Positions 43,026 through 49,875 of a stretch of DNA of 64,000 nt are shown one piece after another; the stretch's first letter is position 1, and each line of letters opens with the position of its first letter. The stretch covers positions 124,001 to 188,000 of the forward strand of contig NZ_DALZYX010000001.1 of the NCBI RefSeq assembly GCF_031987975.1, read 5' to 3'. The notes beneath the pieces are model-generated. The model did not search any database, had not been told where the DNA came from, and was given only the letters and a program-made list of their open reading frames with translations. Origin of the DNA: Pseudescherichia sp031987975 (GTDB lineage: Bacteria; Pseudomonadota; Gammaproteobacteria; Enterobacterales; Enterobacteriaceae). The position numbers were made by a program, and so were the translations under genes.

Positions 43026-44906
43026 TTAAGCAGCCTTATCTTTCACTACACACATTTCCGGCAGATTTGCACGCACCAGCGCCTCAGCGAACGGCGGCGG
43101 TACCGCGTTGCCGCAACGCGCAACCTGTTTGTCTTTGGCGTAGCGGGTGCCCATGTAGTCGCGGTCGATGATGTACCACTCCGGGAAGCCCTGAGCACGA
43201 TACAACTCCGCAGGCTGCAGCATGCGCATGCCGATATCAACTATGCGGTAAACCACGCCGCTGATCGTCACCAGGCCGTCGCAGTTCGCGCCGCAATATT
43301 TCTGCAGGAACGTTAGCGTTTGATCTGCGCGCTGCTGGTCGTAGGCCTCAACCGCCAAGGTGGTTTTAACCTCCCCTACATGCAGGCCGCCCGCAGTTAA
43401 CCCTGGTGCTGGCGCGTCAACTACCCGGCCATCCTTGCAGGTACCGCGTAGCATCACCAGGTGCGAGGTCAGCAGGCCATGATGATCGGTAGTGGTGACC
43501 GTGTGGGCCGGTTCGTCCAGCGCCACGCCTGCGCCCTGGTAGTTCCCGCCGAAGTGCTTAACCAGATTCGCCGCCACCAGCCCAAACTTTCCGCCACCGG
43601 CGACAACGGTACCCATTGGCTTATGCAGGCCGGGCACACGCGGATCCTGCCCCGGACGCTCGCCATAACCCATCTGGATCAGGGTCGGCGTTACAAGCTG
43701 CGATTTGCCGCCGCCGCCCGCAGTAACCGTAGCGCTCGGCTCGTCCGCGCGGTGGCCGACGCTTGCACCGAACTGGCGGGAGACAAACGGCGCGAGTTCC
43801 GCCTCAACCAGTCCCAGCGCGTGGCCATTGCCGCCCGGTCGCGCCGACGTGCCAGCGGTTATGGTTGGCACCGGATCTGTAACTGCCTGCCCCGTTGCAC
43901 CGGTACGGAACTTTGTCAGATGCGGAACCGCGATGGCATAGCCGTGCGTTTTAGTGATTGTCTGCAGCGGCTCCGCCAGTGCCTGGCCCCGGAAGCAGTC
44001 GTATTTGCCTTTCGTGGTAGTGTGGTTGCACTTCACGATAAACGGCGAGGCGCTATCCAGCACGAACCGCTGAATGCCCCGGGCGATGCGCCGGAGGGTA
44101 TTTTCTGCCAAGGCCTTTTTGCGGTCGAATATGGACGGCGCAGGGATAGACCAGTCAATGCACTCCGCCGCAGTCCGCCAGGGCTTAAGCTTGCCACTTT
44201 GCACCGCTGCCGTTTTCGGATCCCCATGTGTCGGCTCTGGCCAGACGATAGGCTTCCCGTCTCTGCGCATAACGACAAACAGCCGTTTGCGAATAGTAGG
44301 CGCGCCATAATCGCATGCCCTGAGTTCACGAAACTCGACAACGTATCTCAGCCCCTTGATCAGCCGTGCCGCATCCTCACTATCCAGCGGGATATTTAAG
44401 AACTCACAGCATTCGGCCAGGGCAGGATGATTCGGATCAATACCAGTAGTCAGCATGCCGATAAACGCCTGGAAGGTTTCACCAATCCTGGCAGGATCCG
44501 GTCGCATCTCTCCAGCAAGCAGCGGCCCCCAGGTCTTGAACTCCTCGACATTCTCTAATTTCATGACGCGCGGCTCTACATCAAGCCCCCAACGCAAAAC
44601 AACCCAGGCGAGACCACGGATGGCTTTCTCTACGGGTTTCGCGCCTTTTGCCTTGGAGAAGTGCCTGCAATCTGGGCTAAACCATGCAAGCGCTACCGGG
44701 CGGCCGGCGGTCGCTACTTTTGGCTTTACCTCGTACACGCTCTCGCAGTAATGCAGCGTGTCCGGGTGGTTGGTGCTGTGCATGGCCACTGCGTTGGGGT
44801 CATGGTTAATCGCAATATCCACGCTGCGACCGATAGCCAGCTCGATCCCGGTGCTGGCCCCGCCGCCCCCGGCAAAGTTATCAACGATGATTTCCTGTAA
44901 ATTCAC
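43026..44906 (-). CDS. DNA (cytosine-5) methyltransferase
   Basis: 626 aa from GTG 44906, which overlaps the upstream stop as GTGA. Motif I DNFAGGGGASTG (SAM binding), motif VI LENVEEF, motifs IX-X towards the end (QPAELYRAQGFPEW, ARCGNAVPPPFAEALVRANL). The motif IV catalytic loop reads WFSPDCRHFSKAKG: Cys sits in PDC rather than the usual PCQ. A long middle section of Gly/Thr-rich repeats (HTVTTTDHHG, SATVTAGGGG, PTITAGTSA) is probably target recognition. There is no partner restriction gene, so it is likely protective self-methylation. Confidence 0.88.
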   Translation of the reverse strand: MNLQEIIVDNFAGGGGASTGIELAIGRSVDIAINHDPNAVAMHSTNHPDTLHYCESVYEVKPKVATAGRPVALAWFSPDCRHFSKAKGAKPVEKAIRGLAWVVLRWGLDVEPRVMKLENVEEFKTWGPLLAGEMRPDPARIGETFQAFIGMLTTGIDPNHPALAECCEFLNIPLDSEDAARLIKGLRYVVEFRELRACDYGAPTIRKRLFVVMRRDGKPIVWPEPTHGDPKTAAVQSGKLKPWRTAAECIDWSIPAPSIFDRKKALAENTLRRIARGIQRFVLDSASPFIVKCNHTTTKGKYDCFRGQALAEPLQTITKTHGYAIAVPHLTKFRTGATGQAVTDPVPTITAGTSARPGGNGHALGLVEAELAPFVSRQFGASVGHRADEPSATVTAGGGGKSQLVTPTLIQMGYGERPGQDPRVPGLHKPMGTVVAGGGKFGLVAANLVKHFGGNYQGAGVALDEPAHTVTTTDHHGLLTSHLVMLRGTCKDGRVVDAPAPGLTAGGLHVGEVKTTLAVEAYDQQRADQTLTFLQKYCGANCDGLVTISGVVYRIVDIGMRMLQPAELYRAQGFPEWYIIDRDYMGTRYAKDKQVARCGNAVPPPFAEALVRANLPEMCVVKDKAA

Positions 44907-45160
44907 GCGTATTTCTCCATGGCAGTGGCCAGCGAACGGGCGGCGGTGATGATCGATGGCACCGGCATTTTTTCGAGCCACATCCGGTTGATGTGATGCT
45001 TCAGGCGGCGCTGGTGGTGCGCCGGGAGATCCCCGGCGCTTTCAACCTGTGCGTAAACCAGTCCAACCTCTGCTGGCCAGACTGTTTCCGGCACGTTCAC
45101 CAGCAGCAGGCGCTCCAGCTCTATAATGCGGCTGGTGGCGTATTGCAGAAGTGGATCCAT
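44903..45160 (-). CDS. 85-aa early phage protein, unknown
   Basis: ATG 45160 overlaps the upstream stop as TGATG; the longer frame is spurious. Helical, MDPLLQYATSRIIELERLLL start. Overlaps the methyltransferase start, so co-translated with it. Confidence 0.6.
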   Translation of the reverse strand: MDPLLQYATSRIIELERLLLVNVPETVWPAEVGLVYAQVESAGDLPAHHQRRLKHHINRMWLEKMPVPSIITAARSLATAMEKYA

Positions 45161-45657
45161 CACACTTCCTCGCCCGGCGCAGCGGCAAGCATGGCCTGAT
45201 ATCTGGCTTTGAGCGCTCGTTCTGTCCACCCTTCAACGAGGCACATTTCGGCCAACATTTCGGGTGTAGGTTCAAGCGGTACAAGCCTCCATCCTTCTGG
45301 TTTAGCTTGCGCTTTTAGCTCGTTAACCGCCGCCTTAGTCGTCGGCTGCCGCAATACCTCCAGTGCATCGAACAGCAGCGCGGAGGCCGGGTTCAGCGAT
45401 TTTTCTACCGGCTTAATGCCGCTGGCGCTGTACTGCCAGACCAGCTGCCCAATAATTTCGGCGCGGGCCACGTTGTCCGCCGTCAGCGCATCACGCTGTC
45501 TGACTGTTTCGCGCAGCGCAGCCGTGGTGCAATCCAGCCGTTCGGCCAGACGGGTAATCATTTTCGCGATATCGATTAGCGCCGTGTCGCTGGACATCAG
45601 CCGTGCAAATTGATGACCTGCGACCACCAGCTCTTTGTTATTCAGTGATTCACTCAT
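45160..45657 (-). CDS. 165-aa early phage protein (Ea22-like style)
   Basis: Helical N-terminus (LIDIAKMITRLAERLDCTTAA), then LVPLEPTPEMLAEMCLVEGW, a short element found at the ends of several enterobacterial phage early proteins. Function unknown. Four-base overlaps with both neighbours. Confidence 0.6.
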   Translation of the reverse strand: MSESLNNKELVVAGHQFARLMSSDTALIDIAKMITRLAERLDCTTAALRETVRQRDALTADNVARAEIIGQLVWQYSASGIKPVEKSLNPASALLFDALEVLRQPTTKAAVNELKAQAKPEGWRLVPLEPTPEMLAEMCLVEGWTERALKARYQAMLAAAPGEEV

Positions 45658-45965
45658 ACCCGTGCACTCCCAAAAATTTTATGAATTTCGTAGCCCTGCC
45701 AGTTCTGGCGGCAAACGTCCGCCACCGATGGTGCTGCTGTTTTTGGCCGCTTGATGTTCGCTTCCCCGCCAGGCAGCAGCGTAAAGACCGGGTGATGCGG
45801 CTCGCCTGCGCGGAGAACCACAGAGCGCCGGTTCAGGTGCAGCAGCAGGTTATGGGCTTTTTTGCAGTCGCAGCCCAGCAAGGCCTGCACCTGACGTGGG
45901 ATGATGGTCTGGTTTTCGCGTAGGTAATCGACGATTGCCCAGAGTGATTTACTGGCCATGATCAC
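45654..45965 (-). CDS. winged-helix-like early phage protein
   Basis: 103 aa (GTG 45965 or ATG 45959). LWAIVDYLRENQTIIPRQVQ and CKKAHNLLLHLNRRSVVLRAG look like a winged helix-turn-helix. It follows P in the ren position. DNA binding is inferred from the fold only. Confidence 0.6.
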   Translation of the reverse strand: MIMASKSLWAIVDYLRENQTIIPRQVQALLGCDCKKAHNLLLHLNRRSVVLRAGEPHHPVFTLLPGGEANIKRPKTAAPSVADVCRQNWQGYEIHKIFGSARV

Positions 45966-46696
45966 GCCCTCCCCCTTTTGAGACCGAACTTCTCCCTGAT
46001 CTCCTTCACCCGTGCCATGTTCTGCTCACGCGTCAGCGGCTTTCCACCCAGCACAGGGAGACGGGCTACCGGTTCGGGAAGATCTTCACCGTGGCGGATA
46101 CGCTTGACCATCTTCGCCAGTTCGTCCGCTGCTTTGCGGTTCAGTTCCATATCGCTGAGGCCCGCGGAACGCATCTGCTGGTACAGCGTGGTAACCAGCC
46201 AGTAACAGGCCCGGAATTTCACGGTATGAGGCGTGATACCGTGATCAGGCCACGGGTAGGACTCAGCATCGTGGTAGCGGCTCCGGTTGCGGCAGTATTC
46301 GTATACCAGCGAGACTAGTTCATTCTGGTCAGGCAGCCCGAGAGCGGCGCTATCTTCCGCTTTGCACCACGCGACAAACTGTCCTGGTGATGGCAGGAAT
46401 GGTTTTTCCTGGCGGCGGGCAGCGCGCATACCGGCGTTGATTTGTTCAAGGGTGGTGATGCCGTTTTCTTTGAAGGCCCACAGCCACTGGCGGCGCATCT
46501 CGTCCAGGTCGTCCTGGCTTTTGCTGGCCAGCAGGGGAAACGTGGCGCGCAGCTGGCGGAACAGCTCATTAAAAATCTCTGCCGTTTTCGCCATCTGCTG
46601 CCGTGGCAGTTCGTCCTGTACTTCTGGCAAACCGTGAGCCATACGGCGCATGTTCTCGCGATCGAAATCGTGCATACGTTCAGCAATGCTTTTCAT
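45962..46696 (-). CDS. P: replication protein P (helicase loader)
   Basis: 244 aa. FNELFRQLRATFPLLASKSQ and NEMKRQWLWAF-type sequence (DEMRRQWLWAFKENGI) match lambda P, which recruits host DnaB to O at the origin. Starts on the last base of O (TGATG). Confidence 0.92.
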   Translation of the reverse strand: MKSIAERMHDFDRENMRRMAHGLPEVQDELPRQQMAKTAEIFNELFRQLRATFPLLASKSQDDLDEMRRQWLWAFKENGITTLEQINAGMRAARRQEKPFLPSPGQFVAWCKAEDSAALGLPDQNELVSLVYEYCRNRSRYHDAESYPWPDHGITPHTVKFRACYWLVTTLYQQMRSAGLSDMELNRKAADELAKMVKRIRHGEDLPEPVARLPVLGGKPLTREQNMARVKEIREKFGLKRGRA

Positions 46697-47610
46697 CAGA
46701 GCACTCCGTTAATCCAGTCGGTGTTGTCCAGCGCGCCAGTACCTGCTTTAGGCTGCGCCTGCCTCGGGTTGCGCAGACGTTGTGTGGTCAGCGTGTCCCA
46801 GTGTTTACGAAGGCTGGACGGGCTCAGGATATTGCTGGCCCAGAAATCGTCCTCACTGGCCCACACGAGCAACTCACAAATGTCGCGGTGAGTCCTGTGG
46901 TCAATCATGCGCATCAGACGAACGGTATTAGCCCATTCGACCCATTTGGGCTCTGACAGGCTGGCATTGACCATGAGAAGTTTTTGGTAAATCCACTGCG
47001 CGGCCCTGAGATCGTCAGCCGTTCCCCAGGACTTACCGGCGGGCGTGTATATCCCGTCAGCAGCTTCCGGATGGCGAGAGAGAAATTTTTTGGTAGCGTC
47101 GTTTCGGGATTCGTCAGAATTCCGGGACGAAGATCTTTTAATACTGTTCTTGTTCTTGTATTGGGTGTCTACCGTTTCCGGGAAAGGTTTTCCCGATTCC
47201 GGGAAGGATTTTCCCGTTTTCGGTGAAAGTTTTCCCGTTTTCGGCTTGTCTAAAATCCAGGCAGATAGCTCAGTATTTATACCGACAATTTTCATCACAC
47301 CCTGCTTGTGAGCGAAGATGATTTTCCGGGCTGCCAGCGATTTGATAGCGTCCGAAATATGCGAATCACCCAGGTCCGTCAGCTCAGCAATAACCGTGTT
47401 TGTCACCCGGTCCTGCTTCTTGTTCCATCCATAGGTAAGCCAGATCACCGCTTCCAGACACTGCCACTCCCGGCCGGACATACGCAGTCTGGGCTTGAGC
47501 TTCTGAATCTCATTGGCGATCTTGGTGTACCCGTTAGCCAGGTCGGCCATTTGACCTCCCGAACGCTCGGTTTTTATAGGGAAATTGATAACTTCAGCGG
47601 TATTTGACAT
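46696..47610 (-). CDS. O: replication protein O (origin binding)
   Basis: 304 aa from ATG 47610 behind GAGGTGAG. The N-terminal winged helix (ADLANGYTKIANEIQKLKPRL, RMSGREWQCLEAVIWLTYGWN) is the lambda O DNA-binding domain. The Pro/Lys/Thr/Gly linker (TGKSFPESGKPFPETV) is encoded by the iterons; the C-terminal part binds P. Confidence 0.93.
   Translation of the reverse strand: MSNTAEVINFPIKTERSGGQMADLANGYTKIANEIQKLKPRLRMSGREWQCLEAVIWLTYGWNKKQDRVTNTVIAELTDLGDSHISDAIKSLAARKIIFAHKQGVMKIVGINTELSAWILDKPKTGKLSPKTGKSFPESGKPFPETVDTQYKNKNSIKRSSSRNSDESRNDATKKFLSRHPEAADGIYTPAGKSWGTADDLRAAQWIYQKLLMVNASLSEPKWVEWANTVRLMRMIDHRTHRDICELLVWASEDDFWASNILSPSSLRKHWDTLTTQRLRNPRQAQPKAGTGALDNTDWINGVL
47167..47250. 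repeat. phage replication origin: four 21-bp iterons inside O
   Basis: Units begin at 47167 (degenerate), 47188, 47209 and 47230, exactly 21 bp apart, consensus TTTTCCCG-T-TTCGG plus spacer. Position inside O and repeat number match lambda ori. Confidence 0.8.
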
Positions 47611-47697
47611 ACTCACCTCGTGAACTTGCAGCCGTAATTTCACACCCCGAAAGCCGTTGCTGTTCCACCAGCGCGGCTTTCACCATTTCCAGACCTG

Positions 47698-48234
47698 TCA
47701 TATTCCCCCCAGCATTGTTGTCACCATTGCCATAAGCGGACCGGCCAGATCCGGCTCAAGCCGAAACATCGACACGATTCCTTCGCTCATTTCCTTCAGC
47801 TTCTGATGCCTGGGCGCGTCCAGCAAAATGGCCCGCTTCGCCTCGGCCACCTCCTTTTCGGCATGCGCCAGACGCGTAATTTTGCAGTCACCGCCCACCA
47901 GCGCGGTGCGATGCTCCAGCGGCAGAACGACCAGAATCGCAGGCGTCAGCTGGCGAACCCGATCCCGGCAGTCGTCGGTATCGAAACGGTTATCAAGCCA
48001 GCGAAAAAGTTTCTGCCTAGCCCGGCTGATATCTTGCGAAAACTCGATACCCTGCCCGCCGCAGCTGCGCCACTGATCCACGATGTGAGCAGCAACGACG
48101 TCCTGCCCGGCAACCGCTGCCCAGGCGCGGACGGCGTCGCGGATAGCGACATGGTTCGGCTCTTTGACTTGAGAGCGATTTATCATCGCTGACTGTGAAA
48201 TAGATGTACTCTGTTGAAAAGTAAGTGTTTGCAT
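47698..48234 (-). CDS. YdaT-like protein (CII position)
   Basis: 178 aa. HVAIRDAVRAWAAVAGQDVV, ARQKLFRWLDNRFDTDD and PAILVVLPLEHRTALVG align with Rac-prophage YdaT, which occupies the cII place and is toxic when overexpressed. Probably the lysogeny activator here. It follows the Cro-like gene by three bases with GAGG at the start. Confidence 0.7.
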   Translation of the reverse strand: MQTLTFQQSTSISQSAMINRSQVKEPNHVAIRDAVRAWAAVAGQDVVAAHIVDQWRSCGGQGIEFSQDISRARQKLFRWLDNRFDTDDCRDRVRQLTPAILVVLPLEHRTALVGGDCKITRLAHAEKEVAEAKRAILLDAPRHQKLKEMSEGIVSMFRLEPDLAGPLMAMVTTMLGGI

Positions 48235-48236
48235 GA

Positions 48237-48464
48237 TTAAGCCTCTTGCCGTGGCAAACCATCTGTTGGGTTGGGGTAAATATCAGGACGAAGCTCGTGG
48301 GGTGTTACCCCCGTTAGGTCGAAAATTGCCATTACTCGATCTACTGGTACTACGCCACTGGATCGGGTGCGCCATAGACTGATAGTCATAGGCGAAACGC
48401 CTAGTCCACGTGCCAGTGCTGACGCCGAGCCAGCTTCTGCAATCGCTTTTTGAAGGGAATCCAT
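48237..48464 (-). CDS. YdaS/Cro-like repressor
   Basis: 75 aa from ATG 48464 (GGAGG four bases upstream). A helix-turn-helix is visible: ASALARGLGVSPMTISLWRT. First gene of the rightward-equivalent (minus-strand) early operon, under the promoter at 48494-48522. Confidence 0.8.
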   Translation of the reverse strand: MDSLQKAIAEAGSASALARGLGVSPMTISLWRTRSSGVVPVDRVMAIFDLTGVTPHELRPDIYPNPTDGLPRQEA

Positions 48465-48493
48465 AAAACCTCCGTGAGAGTTCAACGGAGTTA

Positions 48494-48522
48494 ATTAAAC
48501 AACAGGTTTAAATTGGCGTCAA
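48494..48522 (-). promoter_or_regulatory. PR-type early promoter
   Basis: TTGACG (48522-48517), 17-bp spacer, TTTAAT (48499-48494) on the minus strand, reading into the Cro-like gene. The spacer and -10 are occupied by the 18-bp operator. Confidence 0.8.
48495..48512. promoter_or_regulatory. repressor operator (OR1-type)
   Basis: TTAAACAACAGGTTTAAA, an imperfect palindrome. Its exact reverse complement is found in the leftward-equivalent promoter at 49267-49284. Confidence 0.8.
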
Positions 48523-48551
48523 TTAATTTCAACATGCTGTTTATTTCGATA

Positions 48552-48572
48552 TTTAAACAAACTGTTTATAAT
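48552..48572 (+). promoter_or_regulatory. PRM-type promoter and second operator
   Basis: TATAAT at 48567-48572 lies seven bases before ATG 48579, so transcription should begin at or next to the A of the start codon: a leaderless repressor mRNA, as in lambda PRM. TTTAAACAAACTGTTTATAA (48552-48571) resembles the other operators and overlaps the -10. The -35 is weak, as expected for an activated promoter. Confidence 0.65.
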
Positions 48573-48578
48573 GTTGAT

Positions 48579-49175
48579 ATGAAAGAAGAAACCATTAAAG
48601 ATTCAGCGTTATCAGATCGGCTTACAAAAATCCTCAAAGCCAAGAAGATGTCCAAATCTGAACTGGCCAGACAGGTTGGCGTGTCGCCGCAAGCAGTTAA
48701 TAACTGGTTCACTCGTGGGGAACTAGGGAGAGAGTCTGCGCAACGTATAGCAGATGCGTTAAAGGTTTCGATAGACTGGTTGCTTAAAGGGGATCCTGAC
48801 GACATCCTTACTGTTGAGCAAATCCGCCTGAACAGATTCAAACATTATTTCGCAGCAGGTTTGCCAGATAGCGATAGCTTAACGGAGAAGCAGATTCTTC
48901 AAGACATCCATGACGGTAAACAGATTATTACAGATAGCATTGCCCGCAGGATAGAAGCTGACTATAGCTTGCCCTATGGCGCACTAGATTATGATCCCCT
49001 GTATACCCCTTCAAATCCTCTGGAGAGTCTTTCAGAGCAAGAAGTTGAACTCCTGCACTTATTCAGGCAGATGCCAAAATCGGCTCAGCGTGAGATGCTC
49101 GCAATGTTTAACAGTCGTGTCAGTGAGTATGCAGCTCTGTTTGCAGAAATGCTTGAGACAAAGAAAGCGAAGTAA
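48579..49175 (+). CDS. CI-like/RacR-like repressor without a protease domain
   Basis: 198 aa from ATG 48579; the frame upstream is promoter. The N-terminal XRE helix-turn-helix contains MSKSELARQVGVSPQAVNNW (about residues 25-44). The C-terminal half ends in a helical segment EVELLHLFRQMPKSAQREML, which looks like an oligomerisation element. There is no S24 peptidase: no Ala-Gly cleavage site, no Ser/Lys motif. RecA-driven self-cleavage is therefore not expected. Divergent from the Cro-like gene. Confidence 0.85.
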   Translation: MKEETIKDSALSDRLTKILKAKKMSKSELARQVGVSPQAVNNWFTRGELGRESAQRIADALKVSIDWLLKGDPDDILTVEQIRLNRFKHYFAAGLPDSDSLTEKQILQDIHDGKQIITDSIARRIEADYSLPYGALDYDPLYTPSNPLESLSEQEVELLHLFRQMPKSAQREMLAMFNSRVSEYAALFAEMLETKKAK

Positions 49176-49192
49176 TCCAGCCCATTTTTTTA

Positions 49193-49217
49193 AACCGGCC
49201 ATGTGCCGGTTTTTTTA
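49193..49217 (+). terminator. rho-independent terminator of the repressor gene
   Basis: AACCGGC/GCCGGTT stem, ATGT loop and a T-run. Confidence 0.85.
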
Positions 49218-49256
49218 CGCCCATCCCTTTTTTTAAACTTGTTGTTGAAAACAAAC

Positions 49257-49285
49257 TTGACCTACATTTAAACCTGTTGTTTAAT
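49257..49285 (+). promoter_or_regulatory. PL-type early promoter with operator
   Basis: TTGACC, 17 bp, TTTAAT, carrying the palindromic operator TTTAAACCTGTTGTTTAA at 49267-49284. A further half-site TTTAAACTTGTTGTT lies at 49232. It drives the recombination and integration genes. Confidence 0.8.
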
Positions 49286-49354
49286 TCACTCATCAACAAC
49301 GCGCTGCGTTGCTCCGATAAACGTTCTGACGCCGGGAAAGACCGGGAGGATGAG

Positions 49355-49558
49355 ATGGAAACTACCAATCAGGCAGTACCAAACAGCGGGAAAGCAGTAG
49401 CGATGCGCAACAGCCGCACCGGCGCAGCTTGGCTCGTCTCGTTTAATCATATCGAAGGCATGTACTGGCACGAGCCACAGGGCAACCTGCGTCATATCCG
49501 TCAGCCGTTCGCCGCCCCCAGCATTCAGCCGCATCTGGTACCGGCGGGGACGCACTGA
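49355..49558 (+). CDS. 67-aa early phage protein, unknown
   Basis: ATG 49355 after GGGAGGATGAG. AWLVSFNHIEGMYWHEPQGN core. First gene after PL; its stop overlaps the next start. No function known. Confidence 0.65.
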   Translation: METTNQAVPNSGKAVAMRNSRTGAAWLVSFNHIEGMYWHEPQGNLRHIRQPFAAPSIQPHLVPAGTH

Positions 49559-49746
49559 TGAATACGTTATTCGCGTTAGTGCTGACCGTAGGTATGACCA
49601 ACGGCGATTTTCAGGATGTGGTGCTGGGTGTGTATGAAGACCAGCGCCAGTGTGAAGCGGCAGCTGTTGAGCAGCATGTTGCGGGCGAGTGTTTCGAAGT
49701 GGAGCGCATTATCCGTAACGGCGAACAACCAGCCGTGACCCTGTAA
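49558..49746 (+). CDS. DUF1482 family protein
   Basis: 62 aa. MNTLFALVLTVGMTNGDFQD and GVYEDQRQCEAAAVEQ with two cysteines are the DUF1482 pattern; the N-terminus is hydrophobic and may direct export. Usually found just upstream of recE. Confidence 0.8.
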   Translation: MNTLFALVLTVGMTNGDFQDVVLGVYEDQRQCEAAAVEQHVAGECFEVERIIRNGEQPAVTL

Positions 49747-49747
49747 C

Positions 49748-49770
49748 GAAAAAACCCGCCAAAGCGGGCT
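49748..49770 (-). terminator. terminator-like hairpin oriented against the early operon
   Basis: CCCGCC/GCGGG stem with the T-run on the minus strand only, between DUF1482 and recE. It would stop antisense transcripts. Confidence 0.45.
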
Positions 49771-49875
49771 CTCCGTCCGGTGACCGACCAAAGTACACCG
49801 GAAATTTTAAACCACCCAAGCAATGGCGGCTTATACAGCGCCGGGGATCTTACAACCCAAAGGAGCTTAGACGCA

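Noticed and set aside
47167..47250. CRISPR-like short array
   Set aside because: The 21-bp units are contiguous, without spacers, and lie in O as in lambda: origin iterons.
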